A stretch of 21,758 bases of DNA. Origin: a virus. The stretch's first letter is position 1. Each line of letters opens with the position of its first letter. Below the pieces are notes generated by a model. That model was not told where the DNA came from and did no database searches. It saw nothing but the letters and a program-made list of their open reading frames with translations. The position numbers were made by a program, and so were the translations under genes. This document shows, piece by piece, positions 1-7,067 of the stretch. The stretch lies in IMG/VR virus record IMGVR_UViG_3300028800_001126, positions 1 through 21,758 of that record; one strand, given 5' to 3'.

Positions 1-194
1 GCGCAGGGTATTCCTGCACCGCGACGCCAGCAGGAGGCTCTACGTTGGCAGCAATTAGCGGTTGCGGCGGCTCTGGGACCACAACGTACACTGGCACCAT
101 GCCCGCGAGCAATTGCACCGTGACGGCAACGTTCAACACATCGGGTGCAGTCACCCCCGCCGCGCCGACGAATTTGATTGGAACCGTGTTCTAG
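1..194 (+). CDS. C-terminal fragment of a secreted or fibre-like protein with Ig-like repeat
   Basis: This open frame enters from the left edge (codons in phase from base 3) and ends at TAG 192-194, leaving 63 readable residues. The text is rich in Gly, Ser, Thr and Ala and contains the segment SGCGGSGTTTYTGTMPASNC followed by TVTATF. That pattern of two Cys separated by a Gly/Ser/Thr loop and ending in a CTVTATF strand is typical of the InlB-B-like bacterial repeat found near the C-termini of large exported or adhesive proteins. In a phage late region the best guess is a tail fibre or another surface-exposed virion protein, but only the tail end is visible. The downstream Shine-Dalgarno site AGGAGG overlaps its stop codon, so it is probably cotranscribed with the lipoprotein gene that follows. 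The fold family is a recognition from sequence pattern; the role is inference. Confidence 0.6.
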   Translation, partial: AGYSCTATPAGGSTLAAISGCGGSGTTTYTGTMPASNCTVTATFNTSGAVTPAAPTNLIGTVF

Positions 195-203
195 GAGGAC
201 ACC

Positions 204-665
204 TTGAAAAACATCTTCGCAGTACTCGCAATCGTCGCGCTTCTGGCAGGATGCCACAAGAGCAGCGGCCAGCTTCCCCCCACAGCGCCGCCACTGGCGA
301 CCTGCCCCACACCGGGCAACGCAGCCTACACGCCCCTGAACCCCGCTGGAACAGCTTCCACGAGCTTTACCGCAAACAACGTGACCACGCAGACCTGCTT
401 CATCGCGCAGGGAACGCTTAACGGATTGAACAGCGCATCGTCGAACGTGGCCGGGCCAATGATCGGGGGAGTGACAAACAGCGTGGGCCTAAGTTTGACC
501 TGCACGGTCCCGTCGCCAAATCCAAACAACCTTACCTGCACGGGCGTCAAGTGGGTGTTTAGCTCGGCTCAGGCAACTGTTCCTGCGTCTCCGGCAGTTC
601 CGGCAGTGGGTACGCCGACGAGCGCGATGCTGCCCAGCGCTCAGCTAACCGTGGCATCGAAGTAG
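204..665 (+). CDS. Small lipoprotein, function unknown (lysis region)
   Basis: The 153-residue product starts with a classic type II signal peptide: Lys at residue 3, a hydrophobic core at 4-15, and the lipobox LAGC with the lipidated Cys at residue 17. The start is TTG, chosen because AGGAGG (193-198) sits five bases upstream and the signal peptide begins exactly there. After the lipobox the protein is low in charge and rich in Pro, Thr, Ser and Ala. It has Cys pairs in the mature part (TCPTPG, TQTCFI, LTCTV, LTCTG) that could form disulfides in the periplasm. It is the first of two lipoproteins near the endolysin. A role as outer-membrane spanin subunit, superinfection-exclusion lipoprotein or surface protein is possible, and nothing in the sequence decides between them. 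A terminator-like hairpin follows the stop. Confidence 0.75.
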   Translation: MKNIFAVLAIVALLAGCHKSSGQLPPTAPPLATCPTPGNAAYTPLNPAGTASTSFTANNVTTQTCFIAQGTLNGLNSASSNVAGPMIGGVTNSVGLSLTCTVPSPNPNNLTCTGVKWVFSSAQATVPASPAVPAVGTPTSAMLPSAQLTVASK

Positions 666-670
666 GTAGC

Positions 671-696
671 AAAAAAGCGGCCCCGTCTCCGGGGCC
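671..696 (-). terminator. Terminator-like hairpin, U-tract on the minus strand
   Basis: GGCCCCG (679-685) pairs perfectly with CGGGGCC (690-696) around a TCTC loop. An A6 run (671-676) lies just left of it, so a transcript on the minus strand would read a 7-bp GC stem, then GC, then U6, which is the form of an intrinsic terminator. On the + strand no U-run follows, so it would be at most a 3'-end-stabilising hairpin. It is the only obvious structure in the 92-base gap between the first lipoprotein and the first membrane protein. I see no convincing sigma-70 promoter there. Confidence 0.55.
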
Positions 697-757
697 AAAG
701 CCACATAGTTGTCTTGAGTTATCAGTGTAGCGCATCTTGGGGGCGAGAGGAAGGGCC

Positions 758-994
758 ATGGATTGGGCAGCGTGGGCACCCGCAATCATAAGCCTAATGA
801 CGGGGCTTCTTATCCTGGGGGGCTATATCTCCGTTGTGAAAGAGCACACCCGGCGTCTGGATGCTCACGAGAACATTCACAGGGAAACAGAAAGGCACGA
901 TGCCGCCCAGGATGTCGCCATAGCAAAGCTGGAAGCGTGGAACGATGGATTTGGTGCGGCTAGAGACTACTACACCAAACCGTCACATACCTAA
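758..994 (+). CDS. Small membrane protein, one N-terminal TM segment plus helical tail
   Basis: The start is ATG 758, preceded by GAGGAAGGG; an upstream in-frame TTG at 737 would add seven unlikely residues. The 78-residue product has one strong hydrophobic segment at about residues 6-27. A highly charged, probably helical or coiled-coil region follows (residues 28-62, for example VKEHTRRLDAHENIHRE). This architecture fits an inner-membrane spanin (Rz-like) or a holin-associated XhlA-type protein. It stands directly before a two-TM protein and four genes before the endolysin, which supports a lysis role. Family membership was not recognised from the residues themselves, so the role is inferred from topology and position. 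Confidence 0.7.
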   Translation: MDWAAWAPAIISLMTGLLILGGYISVVKEHTRRLDAHENIHRETERHDAAQDVAIAKLEAWNDGFGAARDYYTKPSHT

Positions 995-1012
995 AGAAAG
1001 GTGGAAAACCAC

Positions 1013-1300
1013 ATGAAAGACCTTCCGAATCCGTTTTGGGCTATGATGTTCATGGTCCTCGGCTGCATCCTGTTGATGTCCGTTTTGTTCAAACTCAACA
1101 CCAACACCACGACGGTCATGCTCGGTGTGCTGATGGCGATTTGTACGGCTGGAACGAGCCTCATCTCCGGCGCTTTCGGCTACATCAACGGGCACAAGGA
1201 TGGAGTGGCGTCAGTCTCAGTACCTTCGCAACCATCCCCAGGGTCTTCGACAACGATTAGTGTGGGAACGGAGCCCGTTACCCCGCAAAACCCTTCTTAG
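1013..1300 (+). CDS. Two-TM membrane protein, candidate holin
   Basis: ATG 1013 is preferred over the in-frame GTG at 1001 because AAAGGTGG (996-1003) then sits at a normal Shine-Dalgarno distance. The 95-residue product has two hydrophobic segments, about residues 8-27 and 33-57. They are joined by a very short polar turn (KLNTNTTT) and followed by a polar tail rich in Ser, Pro and Thr. Two TM helices, small size and location in the lysis cluster fit a class II holin, which would permeabilise the inner membrane and release the signal-less endolysin. Holins share little sequence, so this is topology plus context. The long neutral C-terminal tail, without the usual run of basic residues, is atypical. 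The product could instead be another small membrane protein. Confidence 0.65.
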   Translation: MKDLPNPFWAMMFMVLGCILLMSVLFKLNTNTTTVMLGVLMAICTAGTSLISGAFGYINGHKDGVASVSVPSQPSPGSSTTISVGTEPVTPQNPS

Positions 1301-1333
1301 CCGGCGAGTTCGGCAAGGAAACGAGGAAGCACA

Positions 1334-1711
1334 ATGAAGCGAATTACGACAGTATTGCTAGGGCTGGCGCTGCTCGTGCCAGTTGGCCTGGCGGGATGCA
1401 AGACAGCGGCGACGGCGCCTCCGTTGGCGCCGGGATACATGAACCAGGCGGACGAGTTGATGGGGCGAACCTTAGCCGGAGCCCACGCCTTCTACGAGAA
1501 GATTCAGCAGCAGTCGGCCGCTGGGACGGTGACTCTCTCAGCCGGCGAGAAGGTGATTTTGAACGATCTGGCGCAGGCGATCAACGCAGCCGATCCAGCC
1601 TATCTGGCCTACCACAACGGTCAGGGAACGCAGGCGGCGGCGCAAGCGGCGATCGATCTGGTCTCAACAAAGCAGGCGGCAGTTCAAGCGCAGATCCCGG
1701 GGGTGCAATGA
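1334..1711 (+). CDS. Second small lipoprotein (candidate o-spanin)
   Basis: The 125-residue product has basic residues at 2-3, a hydrophobic core at 5-19 and the lipobox LAGC with Cys22, a clear lipoprotein signal. The mature part is Ala- and Gln-rich and looks helical (for example GAHAFYEKIQQQS, AAAQAAIDLVSTKQAAVQAQ). It has no Cys other than the lipidated one. The ATG is preceded by an AACGAGGAAG ribosome-binding region. Its stop codon overlaps the start of the next gene (ATGA at 1708-1711), which indicates translational coupling. An outer-membrane lipoprotein three genes upstream of an endolysin is compatible with an o-spanin partner for the single-TM protein at 758-994, although it is longer than most Rz1 proteins. 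Role inferred; the lipoprotein call itself is firm. Confidence 0.75.
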   Translation: MKRITTVLLGLALLVPVGLAGCKTAATAPPLAPGYMNQADELMGRTLAGAHAFYEKIQQQSAAGTVTLSAGEKVILNDLAQAINAADPAYLAYHNGQGTQAAAQAAIDLVSTKQAAVQAQIPGVQ

Positions 1712-2097
1712 TGGCGACGACAACTCCAGCAACCACATCTGCCTCCTTCAACTGGAAGGCTCTGATCCCGATTCTTGAGGGCGCGGGAAACATTGCCGAG
1801 CTTCTGATCCCGGGCGGCGCGGCTTTCGTACCTCTGACGACGGCGCTTGAGAACGCTATTAACCCACTGCTTCAATCGATCGGCGCGGGTAACACGGCGA
1901 CCCAGGAGATTCTGGCCGCCTACGCTACGATGATTGGGATTCTGACCGCCCTACAGCAGGACACGAAGCTGGATCCTGCCACGCTGGGCACGGTGCGGGC
2001 ATATCTGAACTCAGCGCAGGCTGGACTTATGGCTTACATCACCGCCGGAAGCGGATACAACCCGGCGCTGTACACGCCGGTTTTGCCGATCGCGTGA
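1708..2097 (+). CDS. Hydrophobic small protein of unknown function (lysis region)
   Basis: The start is ATG 1708, overlapping the previous stop, with a second ATG immediately following at 1711. A GGGGGTG stretch just upstream can serve as Shine-Dalgarno site. The 129-residue product has a Thr/Ala/Ser-rich N-terminus (residues 3-13) and then several moderately hydrophobic stretches: about 17-46 (ALIPILEG, AELLIPGG, FVPLTTAL) and 67-83 (EILAAYATMIGILTALQ). It ends with a Tyr/Pro-rich tail. No Cys and no signal peptide are present. The hydrophobicity and the position directly before the endolysin suggest a membrane-associated lysis or accessory protein, but I do not recognise the family. It overlaps the endolysin reading frame slightly if that gene is started at GTG 2094. 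Confidence 0.65.
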   Translation: MMATTTPATTSASFNWKALIPILEGAGNIAELLIPGGAAFVPLTTALENAINPLLQSIGAGNTATQEILAAYATMIGILTALQQDTKLDPATLGTVRAYLNSAQAGLMAYITAGSGYNPALYTPVLPIA

Positions 2098-2108
2098 GAG
2101 GTCTATCG

Positions 2109-2522
2109 ATGCAAATTAGCCCAGAGGGTATCGCCCTGATCGAGGAAAACGAGGGGTTTGAGCCCCACGTTTACAGCGACAACGGGAAGCAGGCCATCGG
2201 TTTCGGCCATGACTTGCTTCTCGGAGAGTCGTTCCCTGATGGGATTACCGAAGAAGAGGCCTCGGCCCTTTTAGACAAGGACCTCGCGCTCGTTGAGATA
2301 ACGCTGGCCGGCATCGTTCCAAAGAGTTGCACCCAGAACCAATGGGATGCGCTTTGCGACTTTGGCTATAACCTCGGCGTGGGAGCTTTGAAAACCATGC
2401 TCGGGCACGGTTGGGACTTTGTTCCTGACCAGATTATTCGCTGGAATCACGAGAACGGCGTCGTCAGTCCCGGGTTGACGGAGCGCCGGCAAAAAGAACT
2501 GGAACTGTTCAACACTCCATGA
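2109..2522 (+). CDS. Endolysin, T4-lysozyme-like (GH24-type muramidase)
   Basis: The product would cleave the glycan strands of host peptidoglycan. ATG 2109 is preferred to GTG 2094 because GAGAGG (2096-2101) is correctly spaced. The 137 residues are typical for phage lysozymes. Residues 8-17 (IALIEENEGF) carry the expected catalytic Glu15. Asp24 in VYSD follows eight residues later, as in T4 lysozyme. AIGFGH (29-34) matches the TIGYGH motif, QWDALCDFGYNLGVGAL (78-94) matches the conserved helical core, and GLTERRQKELELF (122-134) matches the C-terminal motif. Odd points: the position of the usual third catalytic residue (Thr of TIGYG) is Ala29, and the Asp-to-motif spacing is one residue short. 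No signal peptide is present, so export would depend on a holin. The stop overlaps the next start (ATGA). Confidence 0.85.
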   Translation: MQISPEGIALIEENEGFEPHVYSDNGKQAIGFGHDLLLGESFPDGITEEEASALLDKDLALVEITLAGIVPKSCTQNQWDALCDFGYNLGVGALKTMLGHGWDFVPDQIIRWNHENGVVSPGLTERRQKELELFNTP

Positions 2523-2785
2523 TAGAAATCGATTCCTCGCAGGTGAAGGGTGAATCCGGAACTGGATATGAAGGCCCCGCAAAGGGGCCTTTTTCCTGCT
2601 CCAACTGCGAGTATTTTTCGGCTGGGTCGTGCGGCCAGAAGACGATGGTCGAGAGAAGCAAACTGCCGCGCATCGACGGCGGACGGGTGAAAGTCGACCC
2701 GAATGGATGCTGCGAGTATGTGGACCGTGTGGGAAGACGAGACAGGCCAGGGCGCCGGATCACGGCGGGAAAGAAGGAGTCATGA
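2519..2785 (+). CDS. Small Cys-rich protein with CxxC motif
   Basis: The 88-residue product starts in an ATGA overlap with the endolysin stop and ends in an ATGA overlap with the next gene. Five Cys are arranged as C27-x2-C30-x7-C38 and C64-C65 (CSNCEYFSAGSC and VDPNGCCEYV), a spacing that looks like a small zinc- or iron-sulfur-binding module. The last ~20 residues are strongly basic (GRRDRPGRRITAGKK). Small Cys proteins of this general type occur near head genes of several phages, but I do not know a function. The codons for residues 18-25 (E-G-P-A-K-G-P-F) form a strong intrinsic-terminator hairpin. No alternative start codon lies between that hairpin and the CxxC motif, so the coding region really spans the terminator if the protein is made. 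Confidence 0.7.
   Translation: MIEIDSSQVKGESGTGYEGPAKGPFSCSNCEYFSAGSCGQKTMVERSKLPRIDGGRVKVDPNGCCEYVDRVGRRDRPGRRITAGKKES
2571..2594 (+). terminator. Intrinsic terminator inside a coding region
   Basis: AAGGCCCC (2571-2578) pairs perfectly with GGGGCCTT (2584-2591) around a GCAAA loop, and T5 (2590-2594) follows, partly inside the stem. This is a standard Rho-independent terminator for + strand transcription. It lies 49 bases after the endolysin stop, where a lysis operon might end, yet within the reading frame of the Cys-rich protein (residues 18-25). Readthrough, or ribosomes that prevent the hairpin from folding, would let transcription continue into the head genes. Confidence 0.75.
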
Positions 2786-3015
2786 GCAAACTCAATGCGG
2801 CAATGCGCAGGTCTCTCAAACCCAGCCAGTTTGCTCTGCCCGGAGGGCGCTTTCCTATCCCCGACGAGAACCACGGGCGCGCCGCGCTGTCGATGGCGCA
2901 TAACGCCTCGCCTGCGGAACAGACCACGATCAAAAAGGAAGTCGCCGCAAAGTTCCCCGACATCAAGCAGTCCAGCCGCCCAGGCAAACGAATGATGAAG
3001 AAAGGTGAAAAATGA
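2782..3015 (+). CDS. Small phage protein with FALPGGRFPIPD motif, function unknown
   Basis: The start ATG 2782 has AAGGAG just upstream and overlaps the preceding stop. The same frame is open further left, but those residues are a shadow of the Cys-rich gene. The 77-residue basic product contains FALPGGRFPIPDENHGRAAL at residues 17-36, then a helical segment SPAEQTTIKKEVAAKFPDI (43-61) and a Lys/Arg-rich tail. The 'ALP..R-PIPD--H-R-AL' arrangement followed by a short helix recurs in small proteins and domains of many phage structural clusters. I know it as a domain of unknown function. It ends in an ATGA overlap with the next gene. Confidence 0.75.
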   Translation: MSKLNAAMRRSLKPSQFALPGGRFPIPDENHGRAALSMAHNASPAEQTTIKKEVAAKFPDIKQSSRPGKRMMKKGEK

Positions 3016-3452
3016 GCCAACCCGGATTTTCAGGAAACCAGTACCTGCTCGCCATCAACGGGAGCGCAGGAGCCTTCGTCAACGTCCAGGCGAAAAGCAC
3101 GGTGCGCCGTCTGGTGATCGAGGAAAGCCCGATCAAGTTGGACGGGAGTGCCAACGCCCTCCAGGGCCTTCTTCAATACAAGCTTCCGAATGACAACTCA
3201 AATGCTGGCTTTACCACCATCTTTGAGGCCGTCGGCGGAAACACTGAGGCGGCAGAGGGGCAGGTAATCGTCGCCAAGATCGAGCTCGGCAACAAGCCGG
3301 GCCAGATTGGAGCGTGGGGCGAAGTCATTGGCCAGCTTGGGCAACCGATCGTGGGAAGCAACCCGCCCGGGCTCACAACCGCGACGATCATGGCGCAACT
3401 GCGTTCAGGAACTGCAACCGCGACGGTCGTTCTGGTCACCGAGTACAACTAA
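3012..3452 (+). CDS. Putative beta-rich virion protein, function unknown
   Basis: The 146-residue product has no Cys and no signal or TM segment. It is dominated by alternating hydrophobic and small polar residues (for example KSTVRRLVIEESPIKLDG, QVIVAKIELGNKPG, ATATVVLVTEYN), as expected for a beta-sandwich structural protein. It starts at an ATGA overlap with the gene before, which carries AAAGGTGA as ribosome-binding sequence, and its TAA overlaps the next start (TAATG). Position just upstream of the portal suggests a minor head or decoration-type protein, but I do not recognise the family. Confidence 0.7.
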   Translation: MSQPGFSGNQYLLAINGSAGAFVNVQAKSTVRRLVIEESPIKLDGSANALQGLLQYKLPNDNSNAGFTTIFEAVGGNTEAAEGQVIVAKIELGNKPGQIGAWGEVIGQLGQPIVGSNPPGLTTATIMAQLRSGTATATVVLVTEYN

Positions 3453-3796
3453 TGCAATTCCCTTTCGTCAGTCGCGAGCGGTTCAATGATGAGCGGCAAC
3501 GCGCCGTAAAGGCTGAGGCTGCGCTGGTCGAGGCTCAGGCTGCGCTCGAAACGATGCGCCAGAAGTTCCTCGACTACATTGAGCGGCATAGGATTGAGCC
3601 GCTCAAACTGGACGAGAAAACCGACCTCGGCAGTGTCCAGCCGATCGCCGGGCGCCCTACCATCGCGAACGTGATTAGCTTTGCGAACGAGGGAGCCTAC
3701 AAGGCCGCGGTGAGTGGCGGAGAGAGTGTCGCGAGGCAACTTGAAAGAGAGCGAGCGAAACTCATGGATATAAAGAAGGCTGCCAATGGCGGCTAG
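3452..3796 (+). CDS. Small coiled-coil protein upstream of portal
   Basis: ATG 3452 overlaps the previous stop (TAATG). The 114-residue product is highly charged. Residues 8-50 (RERFNDERQRAVKAEAALVE and following) look like a continuous amphipathic coiled coil. A central part with GRPTIANVISFANEGAYKAA (67-86) and a second short charged helix (93-110) follow. An overlapping frame shared with the upstream gene is open further left, but this start fits the coupling pattern. No enzymatic motif is visible. Its end overlaps the portal start by eleven bases. A role in head assembly or as a small accessory subunit is guesswork. Confidence 0.7.
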   Translation: MQFPFVSRERFNDERQRAVKAEAALVEAQAALETMRQKFLDYIERHRIEPLKLDEKTDLGSVQPIAGRPTIANVISFANEGAYKAAVSGGESVARQLERERAKLMDIKKAANGG

Positions 3797-6371
3797 TCCC
3801 ATGGTTCCACCGATCCCGACTCCGGGCATGGTCGGAGCTCCACAACCTGCAGAACACGACGCCCCCAATGCGGAGCGCAACCCTCAAAATCCGTCGCGTG
3901 ACGACAAGGCGACCCAGGTTCAGAAATCCGGCCTCACGAATGAGGAGCAGGAGCGCATTGTCTCGGAGATTATTCAGCCAATCCGGACCACCTGGAGTAC
4001 TGACCGCATCATGCGCATGCCGAACTGGCTGAAAAACACCGAGTACGACAAGGGCAAGCAAATTCTTGGCTGGGACCCGATCACTCGGACCTACTTCGAT
4101 GCCGTCGCCTACTATCGCCAGAACAACCAGCAATCCGATTACAGCTACCTCGAAAAGTACGTCAACAACATCACCCAGACCTGCCGGCGAAACTTCACCG
4201 CGGCCGTAGCCCGCGCCGTCCCCCCGGTTGTCGTTCGGCCCGAAAATGCCGAGAACCTAGCCGACATGACCACGGCCAAGGCTGCGCAAGAGGCTGTTTC
4301 GATTGTCGAGGAAGCGAACAAAATCAAGGGGCTCTTGGGCCTCGAGGCTCAATACCTTTTTCTGTACGGCGTCTATTTCAAATGGACCCGCTTCGTGATC
4401 GATGGAACCTGGGTCGGTTACAAGAACGTGCCCATTTATGGCGATGTTGACGTGAAGCTCTCCGACGATCACTTCCACTGCACAAATTGCGGGGCAGATT
4501 CTTCCGAGACGGACGTCGCGCAGTCCGGAAAGATGGCCTGTCCGAACTGCAATGCTCAGTTGAACCCCCAGGACTTCCAGGAGGGCGAGTCCTCGAGCGT
4601 CATCGCGCAGACGGGCGTCAACAAAAAGCCGAACGGGTTGCCGAAGTGGAGCGTGTTCTCTCCGCTCCAGGTCGACACCGACCCCACAAAGGAGTACATC
4701 GAGGATGTTCCTCTTCTTGCTCTTGAGTGGGAGGTTGACTCTTCTGAAGTCCGCGCCACTTTCCCGGAGATGGCGCAGGAAATCACGGACGGCGCCGAGA
4801 GCGCGACTAACGACAATGCCAGCTATGATCGGCTTGTCAGGACGATGGTTTTCTCTTCCTCGTTCTCCGTGACCGCTGACATCTTCGCTTCGCGCGGCAC
4901 CTATTCGCTGATCTGGGTTCAGCCCAACTCCTACTATCGGATCACGGCCGACGACGATTTTGTAAACAAACTGAAAAGCCTTTTCCCCTATGGGATGAAG
5001 GTCACGATGTACGGGAAGGTAGTTCTTCAGGTTGAGCCGGCTGTTCTGGCGAAAGAATGGTCAGTCTGCAAACTCCATCGCGGCTACGGGCTCTACCCGC
5101 CGAGCGTCGCTGACAACGTTGTACCGTTCAATGAGCGGTTCAACGCGATCAACAATATCCTCGACGATTACATGGAACGTTGCTCGACCGGCATCACGTT
5201 CGTCGACACGCGCCGCATTGACATCCGGGAGATGAACGGCAAACCGCTTACCGGTGCCGTTTTGAATCCTACGCCCACGGTCGGTGAGGGCGTCACCCAG
5301 CCGCTCAGGGATTCCATTTATCACTTCGAGTTCCAGATGGACCCCGGCCTAACGGCCTACCTCGACAGACTCTGGAACTATTGCCAAATCATCTCGGGGA
5401 TCCCGCCACAGGTCTCCGGCACCGGAACCACGCCGGGAGTCGAAACCGGCAAAGGTCAGAAACAGATGCTCGACCAGGCCCTCGGGCCGCTGGGCGACAT
5501 CTACGACGCGATGAAAGAGGAGCACGCGGCGGCCGGCCAGAACGCGATCGAGTGCCTCCAGCAAAACATGAAGTACACCGGCTCTCTTTGGAGGGTTATC
5601 GAGGAGAACGGTTCTGAGTTCCGGCAAAACTACGTGCACCTGGACGAGATGCAGGGCCGCGTAAGGGTTAAGGCGTCGACCGATGAAGGCTTGCCGATGA
5701 GCCCCGAGCAAAAGCGGCAGTGGTGTCAGGACATCATGGAGATGGCGGAGAAGCAGAACCCCGCCGCGCTGGCGTGGCTGGACGAAACCGCTAACCAGCA
5801 ACTCCTGAACGACACATGGGGGTTGCCGGGCTCTGTATCGCCTGGCTCCGCGCAACGGTCGAAGACGCTCCAGGACATCCGGATTCTGTTGCAGACCCCG
5901 CCGCGGCCGAAGATCGACAAGACAACTGGACAGCAGGCTATCGACCCAGACGACGGCTCGCTCATGTTTATGCCCTCGATCGCGCCGAACAAGTGGGTCG
6001 AGGATTACGGAATCATGCTTCCAACCATCGATCAATTCTGCGCAGAAAATTGCGACGTCAAGGGGCAGAATCCGATGGGGTGGGCCAACATCATAGCCTT
6101 CAAGCGCCTCGGCCTCGATTACCAGGCGCAGGTTAAGGGCTATATGAATAAACTCCATATGCAGGCCCAGAAGGAGGGCCTGCCGCCTCCGCCGACACCG
6201 AATCCGGCGATTCAGGCGATGGAGGCAAAACTGATCGGCGATGTAGCCGATGCGGCCGAAGCGTTGCACCGCAACTCACAGGTGCCTATTACGACGCCGC
6301 AACTATCGCAGCCGCCCGTATTCGCGGCGAAAGAGTTGATCGACACAGCTGTAAAGGTGATGGGCCAATAG
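3786..6371 (+). CDS. Portal protein with inserted zinc ribbon
   Basis: The 861-residue product fits podovirus-type portal proteins, which form the dodecameric ring at one capsid vertex through which DNA passes. Supporting features are its size, its place upstream of scaffold and capsid genes, a Pro-rich N-terminus (1-40) and a helical region at 50-200. A long central domain holds SVADNVVPFNERFNAINNIL at the base of the putative stem. It is followed by a typical segment SGIPPQVSGTGTTPGVETGK and helices (QMLDQALGPLGDIYDAM). The C-terminal third is helical and ends in a Pro-rich tail. Unusual is a zinc-ribbon-like insertion: C232-x2-C235 and C252-x2-C255 (HCTNCG and ACPNCN). Recognition is from pattern and context; a distantly related structural protein is the alternative. 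Confidence 0.78.
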   Translation: MAASPMVPPIPTPGMVGAPQPAEHDAPNAERNPQNPSRDDKATQVQKSGLTNEEQERIVSEIIQPIRTTWSTDRIMRMPNWLKNTEYDKGKQILGWDPITRTYFDAVAYYRQNNQQSDYSYLEKYVNNITQTCRRNFTAAVARAVPPVVVRPENAENLADMTTAKAAQEAVSIVEEANKIKGLLGLEAQYLFLYGVYFKWTRFVIDGTWVGYKNVPIYGDVDVKLSDDHFHCTNCGADSSETDVAQSGKMACPNCNAQLNPQDFQEGESSSVIAQTGVNKKPNGLPKWSVFSPLQVDTDPTKEYIEDVPLLALEWEVDSSEVRATFPEMAQEITDGAESATNDNASYDRLVRTMVFSSSFSVTADIFASRGTYSLIWVQPNSYYRITADDDFVNKLKSLFPYGMKVTMYGKVVLQVEPAVLAKEWSVCKLHRGYGLYPPSVADNVVPFNERFNAINNILDDYMERCSTGITFVDTRRIDIREMNGKPLTGAVLNPTPTVGEGVTQPLRDSIYHFEFQMDPGLTAYLDRLWNYCQIISGIPPQVSGTGTTPGVETGKGQKQMLDQALGPLGDIYDAMKEEHAAAGQNAIECLQQNMKYTGSLWRVIEENGSEFRQNYVHLDEMQGRVRVKASTDEGLPMSPEQKRQWCQDIMEMAEKQNPAALAWLDETANQQLLNDTWGLPGSVSPGSAQRSKTLQDIRILLQTPPRPKIDKTTGQQAIDPDDGSLMFMPSIAPNKWVEDYGIMLPTIDQFCAENCDVKGQNPMGWANIIAFKRLGLDYQAQVKGYMNKLHMQAQKEGLPPPPTPNPAIQAMEAKLIGDVADAAEALHRNSQVPITTPQLSQPPVFAAKELIDTAVKVMGQ

Positions 6372-6383
6372 GAGAAACGCATC

Positions 6384-7067
6384 ATGAAACAATACAACGA
6401 TCTCGTGATCCTCTCGAAAAATGGTGTGCTCGTGCCCGCCATTGTGATCAAGTCTCAACTCCAGGCAGACGGACGCGAGTTCCTCTCCCTGCTCTACGCG
6501 GATCCGGCGACGGGTCCAGGTCTAGTTTTGGCCGGCGGAACCCGCAAGGTGGGTAGCGTTGAATTGAACGTGCAGCCGCTTTCGAAGGGCGCGATGTATG
6601 GATGGCTGGACAAGGTGGTTTCCGATGAGGAACTCCAGGCTCATTCGGCTGCCGTCATCGCTGGGAACGAACCTCCGAAGATCGAAATCAAGGACGAGGA
6701 CCTGCCCGAGGTTCACGGACTTCCAAGGCAGGAAAACGAAAGCGACGTAGACAAGAAATCGCGCCTCGCAAACGTGGCTCACCAGGACCCCGTGGCCTAT
6801 GCGAGGGAGACGGGCGAACCGATTGCGGTCGTTTCGGACGGTTCTGGTACCGGCCGCTACGGCGACGGGGCCAATCACTGGACCGAGACCGGCGATGGAA
6901 CCGACTACCCCGGATCCTATGGCGTTGGACCTGTCGGTGCGGACGGCCAGCCGCTCAAGACATTCGTGCCGTTCAAGCAAGGCGAACCCACGTCCGAGCC
7001 TGCTACCGATGCAACGATTCCGGCGAATGTGCCGGTGATTCCGGTCGAGCATACCGAGGATAAGTAG
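6384..7067 (+). CDS. Phage protein of unknown function, between portal and scaffold
   Basis: The 227-residue product starts at ATG 6384 with GGAG (6373-6376) upstream, 13 bases after the portal stop. Residues 1-75 look like a compact beta-rich domain (NDLVILSKNGVLVPAIVIKS, EFLSLLYADP). The middle (95-150) is acidic and lysine-rich. The C-terminal 70 residues are Gly/Pro/Thr-rich and probably disordered (for example GRYGDGANHWTETGDGTDYP). No Cys, TM or catalytic motif is evident. Conserved position between portal and scaffold suggests a head-assembly or structural role, but I do not recognise the family. Confidence 0.7.
   Translation: MKQYNDLVILSKNGVLVPAIVIKSQLQADGREFLSLLYADPATGPGLVLAGGTRKVGSVELNVQPLSKGAMYGWLDKVVSDEELQAHSAAVIAGNEPPKIEIKDEDLPEVHGLPRQENESDVDKKSRLANVAHQDPVAYARETGEPIAVVSDGSGTGRYGDGANHWTETGDGTDYPGSYGVGPVGADGQPLKTFVPFKQGEPTSEPATDATIPANVPVIPVEHTEDK

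Noticed and set aside
5349-6269. 306-residue open frame on the minus strand
   Set aside because: It is antisense to the portal gene and has no domain or translation signal.
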